The position numbers and the translations under genes were made by a program. The notes under the pieces are model-generated. The model saw only the letters and a program-made list of their open reading frames with translations. It did no database searches and was not told the origin of the DNA. DNA of 12,168 nt from Microbacterium sp. (GTDB taxonomy: Bacteria > Actinomycetota > Actinomycetes > Actinomycetales > Microbacteriaceae), in assembly GCA_031286555.1 (NCBI GenBank), contig JAITUD010000193.1, positions 1-12,168 on the forward strand, in the 5' to 3' direction. Positions 1 to 7,178 of the stretch are shown here, in pieces. Numbering within the stretch: the stretch's first letter is position 1; every line of letters starts with the position of its first letter.

Positions 1-246
1 CTCGACGTGATCGTCTGCTCCTCCGAATTGCCGGCAGGCAAGCCCGACCAGCGTGCCTACGGCGCAGCACTGGAGCGGATCGGCGCCGCCGCATCCGAGG
101 CCGTGATGATCGGCGACTCGCTCGAGGCCGACGTGCGCGGCGCGCTCGCCGCTGGGCTGCACGCCGTGCACCTCGTGCGCGAAGGCGAGCGGATGCCGGA
201 TGTCACCGGCATCCGCTCCCTCGACGAGCTGGAGTTCGCGGGCTGA
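1..246 (+). CDS. HAD-superfamily hydrolase, C-terminal part (5' truncated by window edge)
   Basis: The frame is open from base 1 and ends at TGA 244-246, giving 81 visible residues, so the start lies before the window. Two HAD signatures are visible. The Lys of motif III sits in AGKPDQRAY near the start. Motif IV (MIGDSLEADVRGA) supplies the acidic pair that holds Mg2+. After motif IV comes the usual GxxAV strand and an LDEL tail. The nucleophile Asp motif I and the cap domain must lie upstream. HAD proteins of this type are mostly soluble phosphatases (phosphoglycolate-phosphatase or haloacid-dehalogenase-like subfamily IA); the substrate cannot be told from this fragment. The gene converges on the ABC ATPase genes with only 16 bases between the stop codons and shares a hairpin with them. 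Confidence 0.88.
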   Translation, partial: LDVIVCSSELPAGKPDQRAYGAALERIGAAASEAVMIGDSLEADVRGALAAGLHAVHLVREGERMPDVTGIRSLDELEFAG

Positions 247-259
247 TAAGCCCTCGAAC
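234..259. terminator. Bidirectional terminator-like hairpin between convergent genes
   Basis: Left arm GTTCG-C-GGGCT (234-244) and right arm AGCCC-T-CGAAC (249-259) form ten pairs with one C/T mismatch around a GATA tetraloop. The structure overlaps the HAD stop codon and ends three bases before the stop of the convergent ATPase gene at 263-265, so it can serve both transcripts. Neither side has a clear T tract, which is common for high-GC actinobacterial terminators. Function is inferred from position and symmetry. Confidence 0.55.
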
Positions 260-262
260 CGG

Positions 263-1294
263 TCAGGCCCTCGCGCCGGAGAGCGCGATCTCCTCGGCGA
301 GATGACAGGCTACCTCTCGCGACGCGATCGGCTCACCCGGTACACGCAGTTCGGGCAGCGTCGTGGCGCACTCGTCACGCGCGAACGCGCAGCGCGGGTG
401 GAAACGGCAGCCGGAGGGCGGGTTCAGCGGCGACGGCGGTTCGCCGGTGAGGAGATCTCGCCTGGAGAGTTTGCCTCGCTCCGCACGCGTGTGCGGCGGC
501 ACTGCCGAGAGCAGCGCGCGCGTATAGGGGTGCGCCGGGTGCTCGTAGATGTCCTCGGTGGCGCCGGTCTCCGCGATACGCCCGAGGTACATCACCGCGA
601 CCCGATCGGCGAGATGCTGCACGACCGACAGATCATGGGCGATGAAGACCATGGCCACGCCGAGACGGTCGCGGATGCCGGCGAGGAGGTTCACCACCTG
701 TGCCTGCACGGACACGTCGAGCGCCGACACGGGTTCATCGCAGATCAGCACGTCCGGATCGAGTACGAGGGACCGGGCGATACCGATGCGCTGACGCTGG
801 CCGCCGGAGAACTGGTGCGGGTAACGGCCCATCATCGATGCTGACAGCCCGACCAGGTCGAGCATCTCGGCAGTGCGGTCGCGACGCGACGCGGACGAAC
901 CCCGATGAGTCGAAGCCATCGGCTCGGCGATGATCTCTCCGACGGTCATTCGCGGGTTCAGCGATGTGTAGGGATCCTGGAAGATCATCTGCACACCACG
1001 GCGCAGATGGCGGCGGTCACGGTGCCGGCCTCGCGTGACGTCCTGGCCGCGATAGACCAGGGTGCCGCCGTCAGGCGTCTCCAGACCGACCAGCATCCGG
1101 GCGAGCGTCGACTTGCCGCAGCCCGATTCTCCGACGACGCCGAGCACTTCGCCGGAGCGCAGGCTGAGATCGACACCGGCGACTGCCGACACCTTCGTCG
1201 GACGCAGTCGGCTGCCGGTGCTGAAAGTGCGGGTCAGGCCCCGGGCTTCGAGCACGATCTCGGCAGGATCGCGAGTGAATTCAGACGACGGCAT
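263..1294 (-). CDS. Peptide ABC transporter ATP-binding protein (DppF/OppF type)
   Basis: This is a 343-residue ATPase of the oligopeptide/dipeptide transporter family. It would work at the inner face of the membrane as one half of a heterodimeric motor. Visible motifs are Walker A GESGCGKST (55-63), Q-loop Gln106, signature FSGGQRQR (162-169), Walker B VLICDEP (182-188) and switch His220. The tail carries the oligopeptide-ATPase extension with HPYTRALL and four Cys (296, 302, 309, 330). Family knowledge links such cysteines to an Fe-S cluster in some DppD-type proteins. The ATG at 1294-1292 is chosen because GAGGAG (1307-1302) lies seven bases upstream and the homologous part starts just after it; the frame stays open further upstream only because it overlaps the preceding gene. 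The gene overlaps the stop of the upstream ATPase by 14 bases, implying translational coupling. Confidence 0.93.
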   Translation of the reverse strand: MPSSEFTRDPAEIVLEARGLTRTFSTGSRLRPTKVSAVAGVDLSLRSGEVLGVVGESGCGKSTLARMLVGLETPDGGTLVYRGQDVTRGRHRDRRHLRRGVQMIFQDPYTSLNPRMTVGEIIAEPMASTHRGSSASRRDRTAEMLDLVGLSASMMGRYPHQFSGGQRQRIGIARSLVLDPDVLICDEPVSALDVSVQAQVVNLLAGIRDRLGVAMVFIAHDLSVVQHLADRVAVMYLGRIAETGATEDIYEHPAHPYTRALLSAVPPHTRAERGKLSRRDLLTGEPPSPLNPPSGCRFHPRCAFARDECATTLPELRVPGEPIASREVACHLAEEIALSGARA

Positions 1295-2303
1295 GGAGCA
1301 GCTCCTCACTGCGGAAGCAGGCCGCGACCCGACCGGAGCCGACGTCGACGAGCGGGGGACGAGCATCGCGGCATTCGTCGATCGCCATGTGACAACGCGG
1401 CGCGAAGGGGCAGCCGGCGGGGATCGACGCAGGTGTGGGCGGGGAACCGGGGATGGCGAACAGCGGCTCGCCCCGATTGCCCCCTTGGGGGATCGAGCGC
1501 AACAGTGCCTGGGTGTATGGGTGAGCGGGCTCGGTGAGCACGGTGTCGGCATCACCCGCCTCCACGATGCGGCCGGAGTACATCACGGCGACGCGGTCGG
1601 CGACTTCCATCACGACGCCGAGGTCGTGCGTGATCAGCAGCAATCCCATGCCCAGTTCACGGCGCAGCCCGTCGAGAAGATCGAGGATCTGCGCCTGCAC
1701 GGTGACATCCAATGCCGTGGTGGGCTCGTCCGCGATCAGCAGCTTCGGATCGAGCGCGATCGCCATGGCGATGAGGATGCGCTGCCGCATCCCTCCGGAG
1801 AACTGATGAGGGTAGTCGTCGACACGCTTCGAGGCCGAGGGGATGCCGACCAGGGCGAGGAGCTCGACGGCGCGGGCCCGGGTGGCTGATCGCGACATGC
1901 TGCGGTGGGCACGAATCAGATCACCGATCTGATCTCCGATGCTGAGCACCGGATTGAGCGCGGAGAGTGCGTCCTGCAGGACGAGGCTCATCGACTCGCC
2001 GCGAAGGCGCCGACGCTGTTCCGGCGTGCATGCGAGAAGATCGTCTGAGGCCAGAGTGAGGCGGTCCGCCCCGACCACCGCATCCTCCTGCAGGCCCATG
2101 ATGGCCCTCGCCGTGACGGACTTACCCGAGCCCGATTCGCCGAGCAGTGCGACGACCTCGCCGCTGCGCACCTGAAGATCAACGCGATGCACGATCTGCA
2201 TCGCGTCCTTACCCGCACCGATCGCCACATGCAGATTCTCGACGTCGAGAACGATCTCGGCGGGATCTGCCGCGGGCGCAGGTTTGTGTGCATCACTGCT
2301 CAT
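1281..2303 (-). CDS. Peptide ABC transporter ATP-binding protein (DppD/OppD type)
   Basis: This 340-residue ATPase is the first gene of the minus-strand pair and the partner of the downstream one. Walker A GESGSGKSV is at 55-63, Q-loop Gln110, signature FSGGMRQR at 168-175, Walker B LLIADEP at 188-194 and switch His226. The variant GGMRQR signature is typical of DppD/OppD, against GGQRQR in the F partner. The tail has HPYTQALL and four Cys (298, 304, 311, 329), the oligopeptide-ATPase extension. The start at ATG 2303-2301 is a judgement: the domain begins about 16 residues later, but the upstream Shine-Dalgarno is weak (GAG about ten bases away). An ATG at 2318-2316 is the nearest alternative and would add five residues. 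Permeases and binding protein for this motor lie on the opposite strand beyond the shared control region. Confidence 0.92.
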   Translation of the reverse strand: MSSDAHKPAPAADPAEIVLDVENLHVAIGAGKDAMQIVHRVDLQVRSGEVVALLGESGSGKSVTARAIMGLQEDAVVGADRLTLASDDLLACTPEQRRRLRGESMSLVLQDALSALNPVLSIGDQIGDLIRAHRSMSRSATRARAVELLALVGIPSASKRVDDYPHQFSGGMRQRILIAMAIALDPKLLIADEPTTALDVTVQAQILDLLDGLRRELGMGLLLITHDLGVVMEVADRVAVMYSGRIVEAGDADTVLTEPAHPYTQALLRSIPQGGNRGEPLFAIPGSPPTPASIPAGCPFAPRCHMAIDECRDARPPLVDVGSGRVAACFRSEELLHAVV

Positions 2304-2457
2304 AGGCCAACTCTGCATCAACCACCCATAGAACGCAAGATTTATGCCGAATCTTCTCATCAGAGTTGACAAATGCGCCGAATTGCCCGAGATTCGTTGT
2401 GTCCACGGCCGACGATGCGGGACGGACCCCATCAGCGCGGACGGCAAGGAGCGTTAC
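2304..2457. promoter_or_regulatory. Divergent control region with half-sites and promoter elements
   Basis: These 154 bases separate the minus-strand ATPase genes from the plus-strand operon and are visibly more AT-rich than their surroundings. A perfect TTGACA (2366-2371) is a candidate plus-strand -35. The matching -10 at 17 bases is poor (GAGATT, 2389-2394). On the minus strand TTGTCA (2372-2367) overlaps the same site, and a CATAAA (2346-2341) lies 20 bases further, so back-to-back promoters sharing their -35 zone are possible. Three related half-sites flank these elements: AAGATT 2337-2342, CGAATCTT 2348-2355 and AGATTCG 2390-2396. The first two form an inverted repeat with a seven-base spacer; the last two form one with a 35-base spacer. 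The Lrp/AsnC regulator at the operon end is the obvious candidate binder (inference). Confidence 0.45.
2446..2451 (+). promoter_or_regulatory. Ribosome binding site fixing a GTG start for the M19 dipeptidase
   Basis: AAGGAG stands six bases before GTG 2458-2460. The in-frame ATG at 2344 has no comparable site, lies in the putative operator, and would add 38 residues with no family similarity. This is why the GTG is preferred. Confidence 0.7.
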
Positions 2458-3666
2458 GTGATCGAACCAGCAGAGCGGTACACCGGCTACACCGCCTACG
2501 ACTACCTCGAAGCCGGCAAGGACTTCCGCGAGTTCCGCTACGCGAAGCAGCTCGGTCGGGTCCCCGCATACCAGGGACTGCAACTCACCGCGGAGCAGAC
2601 CGAGCGCACCGAGCGCCTGCTCCTTGAGGAGACCGTGATCTCGCTGCACGAGCACGTGCAGGTGTTCCCCGAGGACATGGGCGAGCTTCGTGACCACATC
2701 CGGCAGGGCCGCGAACCCACCGCATACGAGGGCCTGTCGCGCTCCGGACTGACCGCCGTCTTCGACAACGGCATGGACGGCACCTGCTGCATCTCGTCTG
2801 ACGCCGGATGGAAGTACCAGGACGTGCTCTTCGACCTCGGCGTCCGAATGGCCGACATGGCCCACCAGGACTTCGTCGTCAAGGCGGAGTCGATCAAGGA
2901 CATCCGGCACGCCGCGGAGACCGGGCGCATCGCGCACATTTTCGCGCTCGAGGCGGCGACCATGATCGAGAACGAGGTCGACAGGCTCGACGTGCTGTAC
3001 GGCTTCGGCGTTCGCCAGATGGGCATCGCCTACTCCGAGGCGAACACGCTCGGCAGCGGACTGAAGGAGCGCGGCGACGGCGGCCTCACCTACTTCGGCG
3101 AGCGGGCCGTCGAGCGGATGAACAAGCTCGGCATCGCGATCGACATCTCGCACTCCGGCGACCGCACCTGCGTCGACGTCATCAAGCACTCGAAGGTCCC
3201 GGTGTTCATCACGCACGCCGGCGCCCGCGGGCTCTGGCCCACGAATCGGATGAAGACCGACGAGACGATCATCGAGTGCGCCAAGCGCGGAGGAGTCATC
3301 GGCATCGAGGCGGCCCCGCACACCACGCTGTCACCGGCGCACCCGCAGCACTCGCTGGACTCGGTCATGGACCACTTCCAGTACTGCGTCGACCTGGTCG
3401 GCATCGACCACGTGAGCTTCGGCCCCGACACGCTGTTCGGAGACCACGTGGGCCTGCACGACGCGTTCGCGTCCAACCTGTCCATCGGGCAGGCGCACGG
3501 ACACGTCGACTACGAGAAGCAGCCCTACGTCGACGGGGTGGAGAACCCCGCCGAGGCCTTCTACAACATCATCGGCTGGCTGGTGAAGAACGACTACTCC
3601 GACGACGAGATCCGCAAGGTCGTCGGGGGCAACACGATGCGGGTCCTCGAGGAGGTATGGGTCTGA
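2458..3666 (+). CDS. M19-family (renal/membrane dipeptidase-like) dipeptidase, variant metal site
   Basis: This 402-residue protein has no signal peptide or membrane segment, so it should be cytoplasmic. Family M19 enzymes are dizinc dipeptidases that hydrolyse dipeptides, often tolerating a D-residue at the C-terminal position. Landmarks visible here are Glu165 in FALEAA (bridging Glu), His232 in DISHSG, His253 in ITHAGAR followed by NRMKTDE, and Asp324 in SFGPDTLFG. The first metal motif, normally H-x-D, reads His64-Glu65-His66 in VISLHEHV, so the usual Asp is replaced by His. The residues around it (HVQVFPED) also differ from classic members, so it may be a divergent subfamily with another substrate. 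It is the first gene of the plus-strand operon, and its stop overlaps the start of the binding protein by one base (TGATG). Confidence 0.85.
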   Translation: MIEPAERYTGYTAYDYLEAGKDFREFRYAKQLGRVPAYQGLQLTAEQTERTERLLLEETVISLHEHVQVFPEDMGELRDHIRQGREPTAYEGLSRSGLTAVFDNGMDGTCCISSDAGWKYQDVLFDLGVRMADMAHQDFVVKAESIKDIRHAAETGRIAHIFALEAATMIENEVDRLDVLYGFGVRQMGIAYSEANTLGSGLKERGDGGLTYFGERAVERMNKLGIAIDISHSGDRTCVDVIKHSKVPVFITHAGARGLWPTNRMKTDETIIECAKRGGVIGIEAAPHTTLSPAHPQHSLDSVMDHFQYCVDLVGIDHVSFGPDTLFGDHVGLHDAFASNLSIGQAHGHVDYEKQPYVDGVENPAEAFYNIIGWLVKNDYSDDEIRKVVGGNTMRVLEEVWV

Positions 3667-5276
3667 TGAAGAGAAGCGCAGTGGCGGCCGCCCTGGTCGC
3701 GGCCGCCCTGGCGCTGTCGGCGTGTGCGCCTTCAGCGCCGCCCGAGCCGAGCGGCACGGGCACGGGACCGACGGACAAGACTCTGTCCATCGGGACGACG
3801 AGCGACGTCGTCAACTTCAACCCGGTGCTCGGCAACAGCCGCACCGATTCGTGGGTCACCAACCTGATGTACCCGCACCTGCTGTCGATCGCCGACGACG
3901 GGTCGAAGGAGCCCTTCCTCGCGGAGAAGTGGGGCTACGTCGACGACACGACCGGCTACTACGAGATCAAGTCCGGTCTGAAGTGGAGCGACGGCAAGCC
4001 GCTCACCGCCGAGGACGTCGCCTGGACGCTCAACGAGGTCAAGAAGGATCAGGCACCCGGCACCTTCTACGGCCAGCTCGGCAACCTCGATGTCGCGACC
4101 GCCGTGTCCGACACCAGGGTCGAGATGAAGCTGCTGAAGCCCGACGCCTCCATCGTGGAGGAGATCGGCTTCTGGGGCGTCGTCGTGCCGAAGCACGTGT
4201 TCGAGCCGCAGGGTTCGATCGCCACCTTCGCCAATGACGGCAAGGACGGCGGATGGGTGGGCCTGGGCCCGTTCATCATGACCGACTTCCAGGTCGGCCA
4301 GCACTACACGCTCAAGCGCGTCGACGACTATCCGTTCGTCAAGGGCGGTGTGCCGGGCCCGGCCAAGGTCGTCTACCGCGTGTACCCCGACGTCAACACC
4401 GAGATCCTCGCGCTGCAGAGCGGAGAGATCGACGTCATCGCCAACGCGCTGCCCCCGGCCCAGGTCGACAAGCTGAAGTCCACCGATGGTCTTCAGGTCA
4501 TCGAGGCGGCCGGGCTCGGCTACGCCCACATGGTCTACAACATGGACAACGCCGATCTGAAGAAGACCGAGGTGCGACAGGCTCTCGCACACGCGGTGGA
4601 CTACGACGCCATCCGCAGCGTGGTGCTGCAGGGGCAGGCGGTCTCGACCCAGTCGAGCGCGCTCATGCCGGTGCTCAAGGACTACTTCGACAAGAGCATC
4701 AAGGAATACGCCTACGACCCCGAGAAGGCGCGCACGCTGATGGAGAAGGCGGGCTACACCGCCGACGCATCGGGGAAGTTCCCGGTGAAGTTCACCCTCA
4801 TCTACTCGCTGCAGGACGCTGTGACCAGCCAATGGGCGCAGATGGTGAAGGACGGCGCAGCCAAGGCCGGCATCACCGTCGATCTCAAGGGCGCCGAACG
4901 CAACACGTACCTGTCCATGACCAACGAAGGGGCCTACGACATCTACGCCGGCAACTTCGCGATCATGGACGACCCCGCGACGAACTTCTCGCTGTCGTAT
5001 CTCCCCGGAGGGGCGATCAACTACACGCACGTCGACGATCCGAAGCTCAACGCCCTCATCGAGAAGGGCATGGTCACCTTCGACAAGAAGGAGCGGATCG
5101 ACGTCATGCAGGAGGCGAACAGGATCGTGCACGACGAGGTCTACGACAACGTCATGTACACGCAGAACCTGTTCTTCGCCGCCAGCGACAAGTGGACGGG
5201 CTTCGTCTCGAAGCCCAGCGAGCTGCTGTCGATCGTCAACCCGGTCTCCATCGCGTCGGCCACACCGGCCGGCTGA
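3666..5276 (+). CDS. Peptide-binding lipoprotein of an ABC transporter (SBP family 5)
   Basis: This 536-residue extracellular solute-binding protein has a lipoprotein signal: MKRS, a hydrophobic Ala/Leu stretch, then the lipobox LSAC with Cys20 as lipidation site, followed by a Pro/Ser/Gly/Thr-rich linker to about residue 37. Family 5 landmarks follow: KWSDGKPLTAEDVAWTL (about 106-122), VVVPKHVFE (172-180), VGLGPFIM (198-205) and the VRQALAHAVDYDAI segment (303-316). It would deliver short peptides or related ligands to the permease pair downstream. ATG 3666 is chosen because GGAGG (3651-3655) lies ten bases upstream and the signal peptide starts there. The in-frame ATG at 3657 is only one base from that site. 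Overlap with the dipeptidase stop suggests coupled translation. Ligand is not predictable by eye. Confidence 0.93.
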   Translation: MKRSAVAAALVAAALALSACAPSAPPEPSGTGTGPTDKTLSIGTTSDVVNFNPVLGNSRTDSWVTNLMYPHLLSIADDGSKEPFLAEKWGYVDDTTGYYEIKSGLKWSDGKPLTAEDVAWTLNEVKKDQAPGTFYGQLGNLDVATAVSDTRVEMKLLKPDASIVEEIGFWGVVVPKHVFEPQGSIATFANDGKDGGWVGLGPFIMTDFQVGQHYTLKRVDDYPFVKGGVPGPAKVVYRVYPDVNTEILALQSGEIDVIANALPPAQVDKLKSTDGLQVIEAAGLGYAHMVYNMDNADLKKTEVRQALAHAVDYDAIRSVVLQGQAVSTQSSALMPVLKDYFDKSIKEYAYDPEKARTLMEKAGYTADASGKFPVKFTLIYSLQDAVTSQWAQMVKDGAAKAGITVDLKGAERNTYLSMTNEGAYDIYAGNFAIMDDPATNFSLSYLPGGAINYTHVDDPKLNALIEKGMVTFDKKERIDVMQEANRIVHDEVYDNVMYTQNLFFAASDKWTGFVSKPSELLSIVNPVSIASATPAG

Positions 5277-5303
5277 CCGGAACCACACAGGAAGGTCGCC
5301 CGG

Positions 5304-6266
5304 GTGTCCCGCTTCTCCTTCATCCTCGGCAGGCTCGCGCGAGGAGTGCTGACGATCTGGTTCGCCGTGACCGTCACGTTCCTCCTGCTGCGCATCCTGC
5401 CGGGCGATCCCGCGACGGCTCTCGCGAGCCCGAACATGACGCCGGAGATCCGGGCGACCATCCTCGATCAGTACGGGCTGGATCAGCCGTTGATCGTCCA
5501 GTACGGGCTGTACATGTGGCAGCTCCTGCAGGGCAACCTCGGCATCTCGTTCACTCAGTCCATCCCCGTGACCGACGTGCTGATGCAGCGGCTCCCGTGG
5601 ACGCTGCTGCTCACGCTGACCGCACTGGCGATGACGATCATCATCGGCATCCCCCTCGGCGTCGCCGCCGCGGCGCGCAAGGGGACGATCGTGGACAGGT
5701 CGGTGCAGATCATCGGCGTCACGGGCCAGTCGCTGTTCGTGCCCAGCGTCGCGGTGTTCCTGCTTTTCGTGTTCGGCCTGATGCTCGGATGGTTCCCGAT
5801 CGGCGGCGCCTACGACAACGACGCCTACGGCTGGGAATGGTACGCCAGCGTCGCCAGGCACCTCGTGCTGCCGGCCGCATCGCTGATGCTCGTGCAGGTC
5901 GGCTCCTACGTGCTCACCATGCGCTCGACTCTCATCGACGCGCTCGGTGAGGACTACGTCACTCTCGCACGGGCGAACGGCCTGCCGTACCGCCGCATCC
6001 TGTGGAAGCACTCGTTGCGAAACGCTCTCCTGCCCACGACCACCCTGATCGGCCTGCAGCTGGGCTTCCTGGTCGGCGGCGCCGTGCTCACCGAGACGGT
6101 GTTCGCGTATCCGGGCATCGGGCGCGGCATCTACGACGCGGTCACCCAGCTCGACTTCCCTGTGCTGCAGGGCGCGTTCCTCATGCTCGCCCTGACAGTG
6201 GTCGTGGCGAACACCGCCACCGACATCGTGTACGGATACCTCGACCCCCGGGTGAAGACCTCATGA
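5304..6266 (+). CDS. Peptide ABC transporter permease, DppB/OppB type
   Basis: This 320-residue inner-membrane permease has six apparent membrane segments (roughly 9-29, 98-120, 136-160, 187-207, 245-265, 287-308). The N-terminal LLRILPGDPA after the first segment is the DppB hallmark. The cytoplasmic EAA loop that contacts the ATPases runs from EDYVTLARANGL to KHSLRNALLP (about 216-244). The ending GYLDPRVK is also typical. The GTG at 5304 is supported by AGGAAGG (5289-5295) eight bases upstream. The gap from the binding-protein gene is 27 bases, and its stop overlaps the next permease start (ATGA). Confidence 0.94.
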   Translation: MSRFSFILGRLARGVLTIWFAVTVTFLLLRILPGDPATALASPNMTPEIRATILDQYGLDQPLIVQYGLYMWQLLQGNLGISFTQSIPVTDVLMQRLPWTLLLTLTALAMTIIIGIPLGVAAAARKGTIVDRSVQIIGVTGQSLFVPSVAVFLLFVFGLMLGWFPIGGAYDNDAYGWEWYASVARHLVLPAASLMLVQVGSYVLTMRSTLIDALGEDYVTLARANGLPYRRILWKHSLRNALLPTTTLIGLQLGFLVGGAVLTETVFAYPGIGRGIYDAVTQLDFPVLQGAFLMLALTVVVANTATDIVYGYLDPRVKTS

Positions 6267-7156
6267 CCGAAGCACTGGTGAACTCGATCGCGACGGCCGA
6301 ACCGGTCGCCACCGAGAAGTCCCGCGCCTCCGCGCAGACCTGGCGCGCGTTCCGCAGAGATCCCCTGGGGATGATCTCCCTCGTCTGCCTGCTCCTGCTC
6401 GTGGTCATCTCGGTGGCGGCGCCCCTGATCGCCCCGTATCCGGCCAGTTACGGGCCGGACGTGCTCAAGCCGCCGAGCTCCGACCACTGGTTCGGGACGG
6501 ACAGCCTGGGGCGCGACGTGTTCGATGAAGTCATCTGGGGCACGCAGCAGAGCGTGCTCGTCGCCGTCGCCGCATCGGTGATCGCTATCGCCTTCGGAAC
6601 GCTCGTCGCCGTGCTGGGCGCCTACTTCCGCCGGTTCGACGGCTTCATCAGCGTGATCGTCGACATGACCCTGTCGCTGCCGGTGCTCCCGCTGATGATC
6701 CTCATCGCGGCGCTGGCCGGGCCCAGCACGTCCACCATCATCCTTGTCGTCGCCGCATTCTCCTGGCCCGAGGTCACCCGTCTGGTGCGCTCACAGGCAC
6801 TCACCGTCGTGAACCTGCCCTACGTCGACGCCTCCCGTCTGATGACGACCTCCCCGTGGTGGATCATCAGCCGGCACGTGCTGCCCGCGGTGACCCCGGT
6901 CGTGGTCGTCTCGGTGGTGGTCACCGCCTCACGCGCCGTGCTCTCCGCCGCGGGGCTGGCCTTCCTCGGGCTGGGGGACCCGACCACCTGGTCCTGGGGG
7001 CGCATCCTCTACGAAGCCCAGCAGGCGGGGGCGATGTCCAGCGCCTGGTGGCTCACCCTCTTCCCATCGATCGCGATCCTCGTCCTGGTGCTCTCGGCGA
7101 CGCTGCTCTCGATCGCGTACAACGACGCGAGGAATCCTCGCAGCCGCAAGCGATGA
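6263..7156 (+). CDS. Peptide ABC transporter permease, DppC/OppC type
   Basis: This 297-residue permease begins with a soluble N-terminus of about 35 residues, then RRDPLGMISL and the first membrane segment (about 37-57). The periplasmic-side HWFGTDSLGRDVF (75-87) is the DppC signature. The EAA loop (YVDASRL to SRHVLPAV) and the AGLAFLGLGDPTTWSWGRIL segment are family-typical, as is the NDARNPR tail. It forms the heterodimeric channel with the preceding permease. ATG 6263 overlaps the previous stop as ATGA and lacks a strong Shine-Dalgarno of its own, so reinitiation from the upstream gene is likely. The frame is open further upstream only through overlap with that gene. Confidence 0.94.
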   Translation: MTEALVNSIATAEPVATEKSRASAQTWRAFRRDPLGMISLVCLLLLVVISVAAPLIAPYPASYGPDVLKPPSSDHWFGTDSLGRDVFDEVIWGTQQSVLVAVAASVIAIAFGTLVAVLGAYFRRFDGFISVIVDMTLSLPVLPLMILIAALAGPSTSTIILVVAAFSWPEVTRLVRSQALTVVNLPYVDASRLMTTSPWWIISRHVLPAVTPVVVVSVVVTASRAVLSAAGLAFLGLGDPTTWSWGRILYEAQQAGAMSSAWWLTLFPSIAILVLVLSATLLSIAYNDARNPRSRKR

Positions 7157-7178
7157 CGACCAGGAACGGAGTGACAGG

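Noticed and set aside
181..220. Repeated GGATGCC/GGCATCC words, here and many times elsewhere, as a dispersed repeat
   Set aside because: They occur inside coding regions in varied contexts and fit codon use of high-GC Microbacteriaceae. No fixed longer unit was found.
1295..1555. N-terminal extension of the downstream ATPase
   Set aside because: The extension is Ser/Pro/Arg-rich, lies inside the upstream ATPase gene in another frame, and a good GAGGAG site marks the later ATG.
2344..2457. Longer dipeptidase from ATG 2344
   Set aside because: No ribosome site, overlap with the putative operator and -35, and no family similarity in the added 38 residues.
2293..3321. A 342-residue minus-strand frame opposite the dipeptidase, and similar frames opposite other genes
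   Set aside because: Low-complexity composition, no motifs, and overlap of well-supported genes.
3732..6011. A very long open frame on the minus strand (759 residues) opposite the binding protein and permease
   Set aside because: It is a codon-bias shadow in high-GC DNA. The predicted protein is Arg/His/Val/Asp-rich with no recognisable domain, while the plus-strand genes carry clear family motifs throughout.
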